A stretch of DNA of 64,000 nt from Biostraticola tofi (GCF_004343195.1 NZ_SMCR01000013.1:24707-88706), one strand, 5' to 3'. Shown: positions 31,369 through 42,825, numbered from the stretch's first letter. Numbers and translations are program-made. The notes: generated by a model from the letters alone, not told the origin.

Positions 31369-32550
31369 ATGTCTGAACACATTATTTCTATCGCGTCCCC
31401 TGAGTCGGTGAACGTAGCCAAAACCACGCCTGCAGCTCCTCAAAAACTGAATCTGCTAGATATGAACCGTCAACAGATGCGGGAGTTCTTTGCCGACATG
31501 GGTGAGAAGCCCTTTCGCGCCGATCAGGTGATGAAATGGATGTATCACTACTGCTGTGATGACTTTGATGAGATGACGGACATCAACAAACATCTTCGCG
31601 CCAAGCTTAAAGCGGTGGCTGAAATCCGTGCACCGGAAGTCGCAGAAGAGCAACGCTCTTCTGACGGCACCATCAAATGGGCTATCAAGGTGGGCGACCA
31701 GCAGGTTGAAACGGTGTACATTCCCGAAGATGACCGCGCTACCCTGTGCGTATCTTCCCAGGTAGGCTGTGCGCTGCAATGCACCTTCTGTTCCACTGCC
31801 CAGCAGGGCTTCAACCGCAACCTGCGGGTATCCGAAATCATCGGCCAGGTATGGCGGGCTGCCAAGATAATCGGTGCCGCCAAGGTCACCGGCCAGCGTC
31901 CGATCACCAATGTGGTGATGATGGGAATGGGCGAGCCGCTGCTGAACCTGACCAACGTCGTGCCGGCCATGGAAATCATGCTGGACGATTTCGGCTTCGG
32001 TCTCTCCAAGCGCCGGGTGACGCTGTCTACCTCAGGTGTGGTGCCGGCGCTGGATAAGCTCGGCGACATGATTGACGTGGCCCTGGCCATTTCGCTGCAT
32101 GCGCCCAACGATACCATTCGCGACGAAATCGTTCCGATCAACAGGAAATACAATATCGAGACTTTCCTGAGTTCGGTTCGTCGCTATCTGGCCAAGTCGA
32201 ATGCCAATCAGGGGCGGGTTACCGTAGAGTACGTTATGCTTGATCACATCAACGACGGAACCGAGCATGCCCATGAACTGGCTGAATGCCTGAAGGATAC
32301 CCCCTGCAAGATTAATCTTATCCCCTGGAACCCCTTCCCGGGCGCGCCTTATGGCCGCAGCTCCAATAGCCGGGTGGATCGCTTTTCCAAGGTACTGATG
32401 GGCTATGGTTTCACCACCATCGTGCGCAAGACGCGCGGAGATGATATCGACGCCGCCTGCGGGCAACTGGCAGGCGACGTCATCGATCGCACCAAGCGCA
32501 CCCTGCGTAAACAGGCGGCCGGAGAACCTATCCAGGTGAAGTCGGTTTGA
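31369..32550 (+). CDS. rlmN: Dual-specificity 23S rRNA/tRNA methyltransferase RlmN
   Basis: Radical-SAM enzyme that makes 2-methyladenosine at A2503 of 23S rRNA and A37 of some tRNAs. 393 aa. The [4Fe-4S] motif CALQCTFC uses Cys134, 138 and 141, and the catalytic C-terminal Cys364 is in [18 protein letters not shown] and LIPWNPFPG are intact. The N-terminus is about ten residues longer than in E. coli. The TGA overlaps the alternative TTG start of pilW. Confidence 0.97.
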   Translation: MSEHIISIASPESVNVAKTTPAAPQKLNLLDMNRQQMREFFADMGEKPFRADQVMKWMYHYCCDDFDEMTDINKHLRAKLKAVAEIRAPEVAEEQRSSDGTIKWAIKVGDQQVETVYIPEDDRATLCVSSQVGCALQCTFCSTAQQGFNRNLRVSEIIGQVWRAAKIIGAAKVTGQRPITNVVMMGMGEPLLNLTNVVPAMEIMLDDFGFGLSKRRVTLSTSGVVPALDKLGDMIDVALAISLHAPNDTIRDEIVPINRKYNIETFLSSVRRYLAKSNANQGRVTVEYVMLDHINDGTEHAHELAECLKDTPCKINLIPWNPFPGAPYGRSSNSRVDRFSKVLMGYGFTTIVRKTRGDDIDAACGQLAGDVIDRTKRTLRKQAAGEPIQVKSV

Positions 32551-32573
32551 CCAACACTCAACGGGAACCCGGC

Positions 32574-33329
32574 ATGATGTGTCTTCGTACAGGGAGTCTT
32601 ATATTGGTTACGGTCCTGCTTGCCGGCTGCGCCGGCGGCCAGGGAAAAACTGAAACCGGTGTCACATCAGAATCAGCCCAGACGCGTCTGCAGCTGGGTC
32701 TGGAGTACCTTGCAACAGGGAAGCTCGACGCCGCCAGGCAGAATCTGGACAAAGCGGTTCAGGCGGCGCCTGGCGACTACCGGATGCAATTGGGGATGGC
32801 GATGTACGAGCAGCGGGTAGGGGAAAACGCTGCTGCGCAGAATCGCTATCAACTGGCCCTTAAACTGGCGCCGCAAAATGGCACTGTTCTGAATAATTAC
32901 GGTGCGTTTTTATGTGGTTTAGGGCAGTATGTACCGGCACAACAGCAGTTTGCCGCCGCCGCGCAAGCGGCGGATTACGGCCAGGTGGCCGACAGCCTGG
33001 AAAATGCGGGCTACTGCTTTTTCAAAGCAGGACAATACGCAGAGGCCCGTCCCTTGCTCAGCCGTGCGCTGAAGTATAATCCGGACAAGGGAACGACCTT
33101 GGTCGGTGAGGCGGGCAGGCAACTTGATGATGGACAGCCAGACCAAGCAAAACTATTAATTGACGTTTATCAGCATGTTCTTCCGGCGAGTGCCGAAAGT
33201 TTATGGTTACAGATTCGTTTCGCGCAGCAGGCGGGACGCCAGAACGATGTACAACGTTATGGCACACGGCTGTCGCGGAGTTTCCCACAATCTAAACAGT
33301 ACCAGCAGTTCCTAGCTAATGAATACTGA
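32574..33329 (+). CDS. pilW: PilW/PilF-like type IV pilus biogenesis TPR lipoprotein
   Basis: 251 aa from ATG 32574 (GGGAA 7 bp upstream). Lipoprotein signal with lipobox LAGC at Cys19, followed by tandem TPR repeats ([59 protein letters not shown]). In pilus-bearing bacteria PilW/PilF pilots the secretin to the outer membrane. In enterics without type IV pili its role is unclear. The frame also opens at TTG 32547, overlapping rlmN. Overlaps rodZ by 11 bp. Confidence 0.9.
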   Translation: MMCLRTGSLILVTVLLAGCAGGQGKTETGVTSESAQTRLQLGLEYLATGKLDAARQNLDKAVQAAPGDYRMQLGMAMYEQRVGENAAAQNRYQLALKLAPQNGTVLNNYGAFLCGLGQYVPAQQQFAAAAQAADYGQVADSLENAGYCFFKAGQYAEARPLLSRALKYNPDKGTTLVGEAGRQLDDGQPDQAKLLIDVYQHVLPASAESLWLQIRFAQQAGRQNDVQRYGTRLSRSFPQSKQYQQFLANEY

Positions 33330-34263
33330 AGACCTTCAAGAAAATACAGCTTCAACCACCGGCGGACGTCTGCGTCTGGCCCGGGAACAAATGGGATTGA
33401 GCCAACAGGCGGTCGCCGAACGCCTGTGCCTCAAGGTGTCTACCGTTCGTGACATCGAAGAGGACAAGGCCAATCCCAATCTGGCCTCTACCTTCCTGCG
33501 CGGCTATATCCGCTCTTACGCGCGACTGGTACATGTCTCTGAAGACGAACTGCTGCCGATGATGGCCAAGCAGGCGCCGGTCAAGGCGGCCAAAGTGGCG
33601 CCGATGCAAAGCTTTTCCCTGGGGAAAACCCGCAAGAAGCGTGACGGCTGGCTGATGGGCTTTACCTGGCTAATTCTGTTTGTGGTCATCGGGCTTACCG
33701 GCGCATGGTGGTGGCAAAATCACCAGGCTCAGCAGCGGGATATCGCCGATATGGCCGATCAGTCCTCCGCCCAGCTCTCACGCAATGGCGGCGACGGTCA
33801 GTCAACACCCATCAGCGTCGGCGGTAGCCTCGGCAATGATGACGTTGGACAGCCGCCGGCAGATGAAACACCGCAGGCTGTCGATGGCGCTTCGGCAAAC
33901 CAGCCCCTAACCCCGTCGCAACCCGCCGCGGTAAGCCAGGCGCAACCCACTGCCCAGGCAGTGCCGGCATCGGCACCTGAAATAGTGGCCGAGCAGCCTG
34001 CCGCTGCCGAAACCGACAGCAATGCGCTGGTGATGAATTTTTCCGGCGACTGTTGGCTGGAAGTTATCGATGCGGGCGGCAAAAAACTTTTCAGCGGTAT
34101 TCAGCGTAAAGGCGCCTCGCTCAATCTTAATGGCCAGGCCCCTTATAAACTGAAAATCGGTGCGCCATCAGCCGTTCAAATCGAATATCAAGGCAAACCG
34201 GTGGATCTCAGCCGTTTCGTCAAGTCTAACCAGGTTGCACGACTGACAGTAACAGCGCAGTAA
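33319..34263 (+). CDS. rodZ: Cytoskeleton protein RodZ
   Basis: Bitopic membrane protein that anchors MreB and maintains rod shape. 314 aa: an N-terminal HTH_25 domain ([20 protein letters not shown], with [10 protein letters not shown]), a basic juxtamembrane stretch (RKKRDGW) and one membrane helix (residues about 111-131, [17 protein letters not shown]). A Pro/Ala/Gln-rich linker and the periplasmic DUF4115 domain ([20 protein letters not shown]) follow. Start overlaps the pilW stop, so coupled translation is likely. Confidence 0.96.
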   Translation: MNTEDLQENTASTTGGRLRLAREQMGLSQQAVAERLCLKVSTVRDIEEDKANPNLASTFLRGYIRSYARLVHVSEDELLPMMAKQAPVKAAKVAPMQSFSLGKTRKKRDGWLMGFTWLILFVVIGLTGAWWWQNHQAQQRDIADMADQSSAQLSRNGGDGQSTPISVGGSLGNDDVGQPPADETPQAVDGASANQPLTPSQPAAVSQAQPTAQAVPASAPEIVAEQPAAAETDSNALVMNFSGDCWLEVIDAGGKKLFSGIQRKGASLNLNGQAPYKLKIGAPSAVQIEYQGKPVDLSRFVKSNQVARLTVTAQ

Positions 34264-34298
34264 CGGCGCTGTACATCGGCAATTATGGAGAGTAAGTA

Positions 34299-35420
34299 AT
34301 GCATAATTCCGCACCCATCAACCGTCGTAAATCGACCAGGATTTACGTCGGGAAGGTGCCAATTGGTGACGGCGCCCCTATCGCCGTGCAGTCAATGACC
34401 AACACCCGCACCACCGATGTCGACGCTACCGTGAATCAGATACAGGCACTTGAACGCGTCGGTGTCGATATTGTGCGTGTATCCGTCCCGACAATGGAGG
34501 CGGCAGAAGCATTCAGGCTCATCAAGCAGCGAGTCAATGTTCCGCTGGTCGCCGACATTCATTTTGATTACCGCATAGCGCTGAAAGTAGCTGAATACGG
34601 CGTCGATTGCCTGCGTATCAATCCCGGCAACATCGGCAATGAAGCTCGTATCCGTTCGGTAGTCGACTGTGCCCGCGATAAAAACATTCCGATTCGTATC
34701 GGTGTCAACGCCGGTTCGCTTGAGCGCGATCTGCAGGAAAAATATGGCGAGCCAACTCCCCAGGCCCTGCTCGAATCCGCCATGCGGCATGTGGATATTC
34801 TCGACCGTCTCAATTTCGACCAGTTCAAAGTCAGTGTCAAAGCCTCGGATGTGTTCCTGGCGGTTGAGTCATATCGTTTGCTGGCATCCCGTATCGATCA
34901 ACCACTGCACCTTGGTATTACCGAAGCCGGCGGGGCCCGTAGCGGCTCAGTCAAATCAGCTATCGGGCTCGGCCTGCTGCTGAGTGAGGGGATCGGCGAC
35001 ACGCTGCGTATCTCCCTGGCGGCGGATCCGGTTGAGGAAGTCAAGGTCGGCTTCGATATCCTCAAGTCGTTGCGTATTCGCGCACGCGGTATCAACTTTA
35101 TCGCCTGCCCGACCTGCTCCCGTCAGGAGTTTGACGTCATTGGCACAGTGAATGCCCTGGAGCAACGTCTGGAAGACATCGTCACGCCGATGGATATCTC
35201 CATTATCGGCTGCGTGGTCAACGGACCGGGCGAGGCGCTGGTATCGACGATAGGCGTCACTGGCGGCCATAATAAAAGCGGTTTCTATGAAGACGGGGTC
35301 CGTCAGCGGGAACGCTTCGACAATGAAAATATGATCGATCAGCTTGAAGCGAAGATACGCGCTAAAGCGGCGATGCTTGATGAAAGCAAGCGCATTACGG
35401 TTAATCTGATTGAAAATTAA
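34299..35420 (+). CDS. ispG: 4-hydroxy-3-methylbut-2-enyl diphosphate synthase IspG
   Basis: [4Fe-4S] enzyme of the MEP isoprenoid pathway; converts MEcPP to HMBPP. 373 aa, E. coli length. Cluster ligands Cys270 and Cys273 (ACPTCSRQ) and Cys305 (GCVVNGPGE) are present. TIM-barrel start [20 protein letters not shown] is typical. 35 bp after rodZ, with GGAG upstream. Fe-S proteins such as this must be matured without IscU in this genome. Confidence 0.98.
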   Translation: MHNSAPINRRKSTRIYVGKVPIGDGAPIAVQSMTNTRTTDVDATVNQIQALERVGVDIVRVSVPTMEAAEAFRLIKQRVNVPLVADIHFDYRIALKVAEYGVDCLRINPGNIGNEARIRSVVDCARDKNIPIRIGVNAGSLERDLQEKYGEPTPQALLESAMRHVDILDRLNFDQFKVSVKASDVFLAVESYRLLASRIDQPLHLGITEAGGARSGSVKSAIGLGLLLSEGIGDTLRISLAADPVEEVKVGFDILKSLRIRARGINFIACPTCSRQEFDVIGTVNALEQRLEDIVTPMDISIIGCVVNGPGEALVSTIGVTGGHNKSGFYEDGVRQRERFDNENMIDQLEAKIRAKAAMLDESKRITVNLIEN

Positions 35421-35440
35421 AAATTTTACCGGGAAGTAAC

Positions 35441-36715
35441 ATGGCGAAGAATATCCAGGCCATCCGTGGCATGAACGACTATTTGCCCGCCGATACCGCG
35501 TTTTGGCAACGTATTGAAGACACGCTCAAGCAGGTGCTGGCAGGCTATGGCTACAGCGAAATCCGTTTGCCCATCGTTGAGCAGACTCCGCTGTTCAAGC
35601 GTGCCATCGGCGAAGTCACCGATGTGGTCGAAAAAGAGATGTATACCTTCGAGGATCGCAATGGGGATAGCCTCACGCTGCGGCCGGAAGGCACTGCGGG
35701 CTGCGTGCGTGCCGGCATAGAGCATGGTCTGTTGTATAATCAGGAACAACGGCTCTGGTACACCGGCCCGATGTTTCGCCATGAGCGCCCGCAAAAAGGA
35801 CGCTATCGTCAGTTTCACCAGCTCGGTGCCGAGGTCTTCGGCCTGCAGGGACCGGATATCGACGCCGAACTGATTCTGCTGAACGCTCGCTGGTGGCGTG
35901 CCCTGGGCATCTCCGCGCACGTCAGGCTGGAGCTTAATTCGATTGGTTCGCTCGAGGCCCGCGCCAACTATCGCGAAGCCCTCACCGCGTTTCTGGAACA
36001 ACGCAAAGAAAGTCTGGACGAAGACTGCAGGCGCCGCATGTATACTAATCCGCTGCGGGTGCTGGATACCAAGAATGCCGATATCCAATTGCTGTTAAAC
36101 GATGCGCCGGTGCTGACCGACTATCTTGATGAAGAGTCTCGTGAACACTTTAACGGCTTATGTGAACTTTTAGAGCAGTCCGGCATCCCATATACGGTAA
36201 ATCCGCGTTTGGTTCGTGGTCTGGACTATTACAATCGTACCGTCTTCGAGTGGGTGACCGAGAGTCTGGGTTCACAAGGCACTGTCTGCGCCGGCGGGCG
36301 TTACGACGGCCTGGTGGAACAGCTTGGCGGCAGGTCCACTCCTGCTGTCGGTTTTGCAATGGGGCTGGAACGTCTGGTATTGCTGGTTCAGGCGGTTAAT
36401 CCCGATTTCAGGCCGATACCGGCGGTCGACGTTTACGTTATTTCATCCGGGGCCGGCACCCAGATCGCGGCGGTCAATCTGGCCGAGGGTATCAGGGATG
36501 CGTTGCCCCAGGCCCGTATCATGACCAACCATGGCGGCGGCAATTTCAAGAAACAGTTTGCCCGCGCAGACAAATGGGGCGCTCGAGTCGCTCTGGTGCT
36601 GGGTGAAAGTGAAGTAGCGGCCGGTCAGGTAGTGGTTAAAATTCTGGCTACCGGTAGTCAGGAAACGCTGGCGCAAGATGATGTCGCGGTACGACTGGCA
36701 TCGATTCTAAGTTAA
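35441..36715 (+). CDS. hisS: Histidyl-tRNA synthetase
   Basis: Class II aminoacyl-tRNA synthetase. 424 aa. Motif 2 ([20 protein letters not shown]) and the histidine-specific motifs [15 protein letters not shown] and [13 protein letters not shown] are intact, followed by motif 3 ([10 protein letters not shown]) and the C-terminal anticodon-binding domain. Start [16 protein letters not shown] equals the E. coli start. Part of the rodZ-ispG-hisS-yfgM-bamB run with gaps of 20-35 bp. Confidence 0.98.
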   Translation: MAKNIQAIRGMNDYLPADTAFWQRIEDTLKQVLAGYGYSEIRLPIVEQTPLFKRAIGEVTDVVEKEMYTFEDRNGDSLTLRPEGTAGCVRAGIEHGLLYNQEQRLWYTGPMFRHERPQKGRYRQFHQLGAEVFGLQGPDIDAELILLNARWWRALGISAHVRLELNSIGSLEARANYREALTAFLEQRKESLDEDCRRRMYTNPLRVLDTKNADIQLLLNDAPVLTDYLDEESREHFNGLCELLEQSGIPYTVNPRLVRGLDYYNRTVFEWVTESLGSQGTVCAGGRYDGLVEQLGGRSTPAVGFAMGLERLVLLVQAVNPDFRPIPAVDVYVISSGAGTQIAAVNLAEGIRDALPQARIMTNHGGGNFKKQFARADKWGARVALVLGESEVAAGQVVVKILATGSQETLAQDDVAVRLASILS

Positions 36716-36728
36716 GGAGAAGGGCTCT

Positions 36729-37352
36729 GTGGAAATCTATAGCTCTGAGAACGAACAGCGGGAAGTGCTCCGTCGGTTCTTTGCCGATAACGGTAAAGCG
36801 CTGGTCATTGGCGTGGTGATCGGCATCGGGGCATTGGTCGGCTGGCGCGTATGGCACAGTCATCAAAACGACGTCATGATGAATGCCTCGGCTTCGTGGC
36901 AGCAGGTCAATGCCGGCCTGGCACAGGACGGCAGCCAGAAGAGCGTGGATGCTGCCGAGGCTTTCGCCCGGGAGCACGACAATAATTACGGGGCGTTGAC
37001 TTCAATGTCTCTGGCGCGACATTTTGTCGACAAAGGGGATTTCAAGGCGGCTGAGCAGCAGTTGCAGAAAGCCTTGACCCAGACCAAAGAGGATAATCTG
37101 CAGACGCTGATTAACCTGCGTCTGGCGAGAGTGCAGTTGCAGACAAAAAATACCGACGCTGCGCTTAAAACCCTGGACAGCGTAAAGCATGAAGGGTGGC
37201 TGGCATTGGCCGAAGATATTCGCGGCGATGCCGAGGCGCTTAAAGGTAATAATCAGGCCGCCCGCGCAGCCTATGAAAAGGCCTTGAAAGCCAATCCGCC
37301 GCAGGCGCTGGTCGCTTTGCTTCGCATGAAACTGAATAACCTGTCCAGCTAA
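36729..37352 (+). CDS. yfgM: YfgM, ancillary SecYEG-associated TPR protein
   Basis: Inner-membrane protein that associates with SecYEG and PpiD and aids periplasmic chaperone hand-over. GTG start at 36729 with AAGGAGAAGGG upstream. 207 aa: short cytoplasmic N-terminus (YSSENEQREVLRRFFADNGK), one membrane helix around residues 21-40 (ALVIGVVIGIGALVGWRVW), then TPR-like helices in the periplasm. 13 bp after hisS and 10 bp before bamB. Confidence 0.95.
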   Translation: MEIYSSENEQREVLRRFFADNGKALVIGVVIGIGALVGWRVWHSHQNDVMMNASASWQQVNAGLAQDGSQKSVDAAEAFAREHDNNYGALTSMSLARHFVDKGDFKAAEQQLQKALTQTKEDNLQTLINLRLARVQLQTKNTDAALKTLDSVKHEGWLALAEDIRGDAEALKGNNQAARAAYEKALKANPPQALVALLRMKLNNLSS

Positions 37353-37362
37353 GAGGGACCCC

Positions 37363-38544
37363 ATGCAATTGCGTAAAACATTTGTGGTAGGACTGATTTC
37401 TGTTGCCTTGCTGAGCGGTTGTTCCTTATTCAGCGGCGAAGAAGATGTGGTGACCATGTCGCCACTGCCGAAGGTGGAAAACCAGTTCCAGCCTACCGAA
37501 GTATGGAATCGCTCAGTAGGCAACGGTACCGGTGAAATTTACTCGAACCTGCGGCCAGCCTGGCAGGACAATAAGGTATTCGCCGCCGACAGGCACGGTA
37601 TCGTCAAAGCGATCGATGCCGACAGCGGCAAGGAAATCTGGACGGCCTCTTTGGCAGAAAAGACCAGTTTCTTCCGGCCTAATCGTTCCGCGTTGCTTTC
37701 CGGCGGCCTGAGTGTTGATGGCGGACATGTTTATGTCGGCAGTGAGCTTGCCAAGGTATTTGCCCTTAACACTGAAGACGGCACCGTTGCCTGGGAAACG
37801 CAGGTTGCCGGCGAAGCCGTTTCCACACCGGTTGCCAGCGATGGCGTGGTGCTGGTGCATACCAGTAATGGTATGCTGCAGGCGCTGGATCAAACCAACG
37901 GCGTAGTAAAATGGACGGTCAATTTGGACGTGCCGCCCCTGTCGTTGCGCGGTGAATCGTCTCCGACCGCCGCATTTGGCGCTGCCATTGTCGGTGGTGA
38001 CAATGGCCGGGTCAGCGCCGTGCTTATTAACCAGGGCCAGTTGGTTTGGCAGCAGCGTATTTCCCAGCCCAGCGGTGCGACGGAAATCGACCGCCTGAGC
38101 GACGTCAATACCACGCCGGTCGTGAACAACAATGTTGTCTATGCAATGGCATATAACGGTAATCTGGCGGCACTGGATCTTCGTTCAGGCCAGATTATCT
38201 GGAAGCGTGAGATCGGGTCGGTTAACGATCTTATCGTTGACGGCAGCCGCCTGTATCTTGTCGATCAAGACGATCGCATTGTGGCCCTCGATACCCAGGG
38301 CGGCGTTACGCTGTGGCGCCAAAGCGAACTGCTGCACCGCAATCTGACGTCGCCGGTATTGTATAATGGCTATATCGTGGCCGGTGATAGCGAAGGCTAT
38401 CTGCACTGGATCAACACGGAAGATGGTCGCTTCGTGGCTCAGCAGAAAGTGGACAGTTCAGGTCTGTTGAGCAAGCCAGTGGTTGCCAGCGATAAACTGC
38501 TGGTGCAGGCTAAAAACGGTGAGGTTTACGCGTTTACTCGCTGA
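37363..38544 (+). CDS. bamB: Outer-membrane assembly lipoprotein BamB
   Basis: Beta-propeller lipoprotein of the BAM complex that inserts outer-membrane proteins. 393 aa. Signal peptide with lipobox LLSGC, lipidated Cys20. PQQ-like WD-type blades recur (for example VKAIDADSGKEIWTASL, VFALNTEDGTVAWETQV, LAALDLRSGQIIWKREI, IVALDTQGGVTLWRQ). Length as in E. coli. Followed by a strong terminator at 38588. Confidence 0.97.
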   Translation: MQLRKTFVVGLISVALLSGCSLFSGEEDVVTMSPLPKVENQFQPTEVWNRSVGNGTGEIYSNLRPAWQDNKVFAADRHGIVKAIDADSGKEIWTASLAEKTSFFRPNRSALLSGGLSVDGGHVYVGSELAKVFALNTEDGTVAWETQVAGEAVSTPVASDGVVLVHTSNGMLQALDQTNGVVKWTVNLDVPPLSLRGESSPTAAFGAAIVGGDNGRVSAVLINQGQLVWQQRISQPSGATEIDRLSDVNTTPVVNNNVVYAMAYNGNLAALDLRSGQIIWKREIGSVNDLIVDGSRLYLVDQDDRIVALDTQGGVTLWRQSELLHRNLTSPVLYNGYIVAGDSEGYLHWINTEDGRFVAQQKVDSSGLLSKPVVASDKLLVQAKNGEVYAFTR

Positions 38545-38587
38545 TATCCTGCCCATCCGCTGCGTAATCATCACCCAGCGGGTCTTA

Positions 38588-38623
38588 AACGGCTCCTGAC
38601 ATGTTCAGGAGCCGTTTTGTCTT
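38588..38623 (+). terminator. Intrinsic terminator after bamB
   Basis: AACGGCTCCTGA (38588-38599) and TCAGGAGCCGTT (38605-38616) make a perfect 12-bp stem with a 5-base loop, followed by TTGTCTT. It closes the rlmN/rodZ-bamB transcription unit ahead of der. Confidence 0.95.
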
Positions 38624-38679
38624 ATATAATCAGCATGAGTGCATGCTGAATGATTTAATTATCTGATGAGGTTGTAACA

Positions 38680-40143
38680 ATGATACCTGTCGTCGCGCTG
38701 GTCGGGCGCCCGAATGTAGGAAAATCCACCTTGTTTAATCGGTTAACGCGTACCCGCGACGCGTTGGTGGCGGATTTTCCGGGGCTGACGCGTGACCGCA
38801 AGTATGGTCGTGCCGAGTGGGAAGGCCATGAATTTATCTGTATTGATACCGGTGGTATCGATGGCACCGAAGAGGGTGTAGAAACCAAAATGGCCGGTCA
38901 GTCACTGGTCGCAATTGAAGAAGCCGATGTGGTGCTGTTCCTGGTTGATGGTCGCGCCGGGCTTATGCCGGCGGACCAGGGCATTGCCAAGCATCTGCGC
39001 AGCCGCAAAAAAACCACGGTGGTGGTGGCCAATAAAACCGATGGTATTGATGCCGACAGCGCCACCGGGGACTTCTACTCTCTGGGGCTGGGCGAGGTTT
39101 TCCCGATTGCGGCCTCTCACGGACGCGGCGTTAACGGCTTGATGGAGCAGGTGCTGCGGCCATTGGTGGGCGAAGACATCATCATCGAAGAGGATGAATT
39201 CGCTCCATGGCCGGAAGAAGGGGACGACATCCCCGAGGATGAGGAAGAAGAAGCCTTCGATCCCCAGTCGCTGCCGATTAAATTGGCTATCGTAGGCCGT
39301 CCTAACGTGGGTAAATCGACGCTGACCAACCGTATTCTGGGTGAAGACCGGGTGGTGGTTTATGACATGCCCGGCACCACCCGGGACAGCATTTATATTC
39401 CGATGGTTCGCGATGAGCGTGAATATGTGCTCATCGATACCGCCGGGGTGCGCAAGCGCGGCAAAGTCACCGAGACCGTTGAAAAATTTTCGGTTATCAA
39501 GGCGCTACAGGCGATTGAAGATGCCAATGTGGTATTGCTGGTGATCGATGCCCGGGAAGGCATTTCTGACCAGGACTTGTCCTTGCTCGGCTTTATCCTC
39601 AACAGCGGTCGTTCCCTGGTGATTGCAGTCAATAAATGGGATGGCTTGAGCACTGAGATAAGGGATGAGGTCAAGGAGACGCTGGATATGCGCCTGGGCT
39701 TTATCGATTTTGCCCGCGTGCATTTTATTTCCGCCCTGCACGGCAGTGGCGTAGGCAACCTGTTCGAATCGGTCAATGAGGCCTATCGGTGTTCCACCAA
39801 ACGCATCAGTACCTCGATGTTGACGCGCATTATGCGGATGGCGGTTGAAGAGCATCAGCCTCCTCTGGTGCGCGGTCGTCGGGTTAAGCCGAAATATGCC
39901 CATGCCGGCGGCTACAATCCGCCCATCGTAGTTATCCACGGCACCCAGGTCAAAGATTTACCCGATTCTTACAAGCGTTATCTGATGAACTATTTCCGTA
40001 AGTCATTAGAGATCATGGGAACGCCGATCAGGATCCAGTTCAACGAAGCGGCCAACCCGTTCGCTGGGCGTCGTAATAAGCTTACGCCAAACCAGCTGCG
40101 AAAGCGCAAACGGCTGATGAGCCATATCAAAAAAAGTAAGTAA
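38680..40143 (+). CDS. der: GTPase Der, 50S ribosome biogenesis factor
   Basis: Essential GTPase with two tandem G domains. 487 aa. The first P-loop [10 protein letters not shown] is near residues 7-16 and the second near 207-216. An acidic linker between the domains ([22 protein letters not shown]) is followed by a C-terminal KH-like domain ending [21 protein letters not shown] at 38625-38630 followed by the dyad CAGCAT/ATGCTG (38631-38648) lies in the leader. Confidence 0.98.
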   Translation: MIPVVALVGRPNVGKSTLFNRLTRTRDALVADFPGLTRDRKYGRAEWEGHEFICIDTGGIDGTEEGVETKMAGQSLVAIEEADVVLFLVDGRAGLMPADQGIAKHLRSRKKTTVVVANKTDGIDADSATGDFYSLGLGEVFPIAASHGRGVNGLMEQVLRPLVGEDIIIEEDEFAPWPEEGDDIPEDEEEEAFDPQSLPIKLAIVGRPNVGKSTLTNRILGEDRVVVYDMPGTTRDSIYIPMVRDEREYVLIDTAGVRKRGKVTETVEKFSVIKALQAIEDANVVLLVIDAREGISDQDLSLLGFILNSGRSLVIAVNKWDGLSTEIRDEVKETLDMRLGFIDFARVHFISALHGSGVGNLFESVNEAYRCSTKRISTSMLTRIMRMAVEEHQPPLVRGRRVKPKYAHAGGYNPPIVVIHGTQVKDLPDSYKRYLMNYFRKSLEIMGTPIRIQFNEAANPFAGRRNKLTPNQLRKRKRLMSHIKKSK

Positions 40144-40161
40144 TATCATCAAGCCCGCATC

Positions 40162-40186
40162 AAGCCCGCATCAAGCGGGCTTTTTT
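40162..40186 (+). terminator. Intrinsic terminator after der, with duplicated arm
   Basis: AAGCCCGC (40162-40169), loop ATCAA, GCGGGCTT (40175-40182) and a T-run to 40186. The left arm is present twice: ATCAAGCCCGC occurs at 40148-40158 and again at 40159-40169, so a second, longer-looped pairing is possible. Confidence 0.92.
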
Positions 40187-40566
40187 ATTGAGAGCCCATA
40201 GGCCTGCCGAAGCTATTTTACTTTAATAAATTTGATTTTATAAAAAACTAGCAGCGATCATTTCTGCTATTATGCTAAACAATATATTTAATTATAATTG
40301 AATATATATTATGTAAATAAATTTTATCACATATATTAAATGCTAAGTAACGCTCTGGCGGATAGTCGTCAGTCGCAGGTGGGTTAATAATGAATTTTGA
40401 TTTATTTAATTTATAATGCTTCGTCCACGGTAAAGCCAGGTAGGATTAATTAATAGCTCCAACATAAGTTCGTTTCTTCGTATTAATCATTAATGGAAGG
40501 GTACGGAAGCGAGGTATTGATCGTTTTTAGGTAACTATTAACTCTTTAATAAATGAAAAATATAAT
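40187..40566 (+). promoter_or_regulatory. AT-rich leader of the first inverse-autotransporter gene
   Basis: 380 bp without a gene, much richer in A+T than the der side. It contains a consensus -10 hexamer (TATAAT, 40412-40417) inside the block TATAATGCTTCG, which recurs upstream of the second paralogue. Further upstream TTAAATGCTAAGTAACG is also shared (with two changes). If the -10 is used, the untranslated leader is about 145 nt. No Shine-Dalgarno is visible before ATG 40567. Confidence 0.5.
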
Positions 40567-42825
40567 ATGACTAATGATACAAATATAGCAGGGTTTATTG
40601 CGGTTATTTTTTCGTTCGGCAGCACCGGCTGTTCTAGCCATATTCCAATCATGTCATCAAGCGTAACTATCGATGAGAAAGGAAAGAAATATCTCCAACA
40701 TTATGAGCTGGGGGATGCTGTTTTATCCCCGAATGATGAATTTCAACCTGAATCGATGTTCTTGTCCCAGTCCAATAAATCCATTGTTGATACGAACACC
40801 ATGCCTTCGTACATTACTACGCCGGATATCGCGCTCAGAGCCAATTTGGCCGTCACTGATGAAGGGAGAAAAGAAAACTCGCTCATACTGCTAAGTTCAC
40901 ATGCAGATAGCCATGTCGGGCTAATATTTAACCAGCTTGGCCTCCATCAGCATGATCATAATAAGACGCTGAGTATAGGGGTGGGTCATCGCATTCTTCA
41001 ACAAAACCACGCCTTTGGCTATAATGTGTTTTGGGATAACGAATTCAGTGGCATTAATTACCAGCGGATGGGAATGGGGGTCGAATATTTCAGGGATTAC
41101 CTGCATTTATCTGTTAATGGATATACTCCGCTACGCGGTTGGCATTCGTCTGCTGAACCTCGCCAGTTCAAGGTCAGGCCCGCCAGCGGCTATGATATAC
41201 AGGCCATGGCCTGGCTACCCAACTTCCCCCAACTCAGCGGGCAGATGAAATTTGCCCACTACCTGGGGGGGGATATTTCAATTTCCGATCGCCAGTATCA
41301 AGGTAATGATCCCTATGCGCTATCAGTCGGCGTAAATTACCGACCGATAGCTATGTTAAGTCTGGGCATCAAAAAGAGCTTTATGTCACATCAGCCAGAT
41401 GAAACTTCGTTTGATATCTCAGTAAACTATCTAATTGGAACCCCGCTTAACCAGCAAATCACTCAGTATTGGCTACCTGCAGGTAATTTAAAAAGGTTAA
41501 GTCAGCATTTTGTTGAACGCAGTAATATCATCGCGCTACAGCAGATCAAACCGAGTACCCCGTTTTCTGCCCCCAATGTGCTTGAAGAGCAATGGGGACA
41601 GGGAGAGGATAATGTGGAAACGAATCAACAAACGGGTCAAGAAACTGAAAATGACAGCTTTATAGAGAGGGAGTACTCTATTGCTGATGGTGAGATCTTG
41701 CCTCGAGAAGGAATGAGTGCTGGAGATATTACCTTAAATCATGAGGATATTAATGATAGTCGGGGTGAGCAAATTGATAGTATAAACGATGAAAATATAG
41801 ATTTTAGAGAAGTTCATGCTTCTCTATTGCCTATAGGTGAAATTAACGCTGATAGCGTTTTAAGACAGCATAATGAGACGGAGTACGCCTCAACCAGTGA
41901 AACAGGCGTCCATAGCCACGATGTTGCTTCCCCGTCTGGGCAACCAGGTGAAACCGAACTTAGCAATGATGAGTATTTTGAAGATATTGATTATGATGAT
42001 CATAATCGATACATGCCAAGAACATTTGATGGCAATTTGCAGCTTGATGAAAGCGTCAGCCGGTTTATTTTTTCGGATGACCACAACGTTACGGCAGACA
42101 CCGATGCTAAAAATGCCACCGCTAATTCAGCGATGCGGTTAGTCGGAAGCCAAGCTGACGCTATTGCAGGTCACACGGTTAAATCAGCTAATGAATTTGT
42201 CGCTACGGGTGGAGAGATAGCTGCCTCCGGTTCATTACGAGCAGATCCGGGCTGCATCACGCCTTCAAAGAGCGAGGCAAGCAAAGTGAACTCGCTGAAT
42301 CAAAACGCTCGCCCACGGCCGAACATGAAACCAACCGACACCGTATATTATACCAACAACATTGACGTTAATGCTTCTTTACAGAACAACGTAGAGTTAG
42401 CAGATGGCCCAAAGGAAATTGCGTCTCTTACCGATGATTATTCTTATGACTTTAGCTTTAATAAAGGTTCTCATAGTCTGTATTATACCCTTCTACCCGG
42501 CATGAGTAATGATTTTGGCTCTGAAAATTCATTGATTACTGCAGAAAACCGCTCATCACATCACCCGGAGAAAAATACCCCTACTCTAGGCAGTAGCCAG
42601 AATGCGGCACCTATTCTCATTACCAAAGTCGATAATGTACTTTTCCCGAGTGACCTTGAAACGAAGGGGGGTCGATCACCCGTCAGTAACGACCTGATTA
42701 TTGACAAAACACCACCCGTCCTGCTGCGCCAGGTTTCTCAACAAAGCGCTAAGCAACCCTCGTCATCACTGATACCTTTTGAAAATTATAAGCCAAGGAT
42801 TGTTGGTTATAAGAAAAAGGGGTAA
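40567..42825 (+). CDS. Inverse-autotransporter beta-domain protein A, lipoprotein-like, disordered passenger
   Basis: 752 aa, intimin/invasin relative. The N-terminus is hydrophobic and ends STGC at Cys22, resembling a lipobox with an atypical -3 serine. Residues about 90-300 match the intimin-type 12-strand barrel (LHQHDHNKTLSIGVGHR, FGYNVFWDNEFSGINYQRMG, VRPASGYDIQAMAWLP, GVNYRPIAMLSLGI). LKRLSQHFVERSNIIALQQ (308-326) matches the linker helix that threads the barrel. The remaining 420 residues are acidic, Asn/Ser/Asp-rich and low in hydrophobic residues; no Ig-like or lectin domain is seen. AT-rich DNA suggests acquisition. Likely an outer-membrane surface protein; adhesion is inference. 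Confidence 0.85.
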   Translation: MTNDTNIAGFIAVIFSFGSTGCSSHIPIMSSSVTIDEKGKKYLQHYELGDAVLSPNDEFQPESMFLSQSNKSIVDTNTMPSYITTPDIALRANLAVTDEGRKENSLILLSSHADSHVGLIFNQLGLHQHDHNKTLSIGVGHRILQQNHAFGYNVFWDNEFSGINYQRMGMGVEYFRDYLHLSVNGYTPLRGWHSSAEPRQFKVRPASGYDIQAMAWLPNFPQLSGQMKFAHYLGGDISISDRQYQGNDPYALSVGVNYRPIAMLSLGIKKSFMSHQPDETSFDISVNYLIGTPLNQQITQYWLPAGNLKRLSQHFVERSNIIALQQIKPSTPFSAPNVLEEQWGQGEDNVETNQQTGQETENDSFIEREYSIADGEILPREGMSAGDITLNHEDINDSRGEQIDSINDENIDFREVHASLLPIGEINADSVLRQHNETEYASTSETGVHSHDVASPSGQPGETELSNDEYFEDIDYDDHNRYMPRTFDGNLQLDESVSRFIFSDDHNVTADTDAKNATANSAMRLVGSQADAIAGHTVKSANEFVATGGEIAASGSLRADPGCITPSKSEASKVNSLNQNARPRPNMKPTDTVYYTNNIDVNASLQNNVELADGPKEIASLTDDYSYDFSFNKGSHSLYYTLLPGMSNDFGSENSLITAENRSSHHPEKNTPTLGSSQNAAPILITKVDNVLFPSDLETKGGRSPVSNDLIIDKTPPVLLRQVSQQSAKQPSSSLIPFENYKPRIVGYKKKG

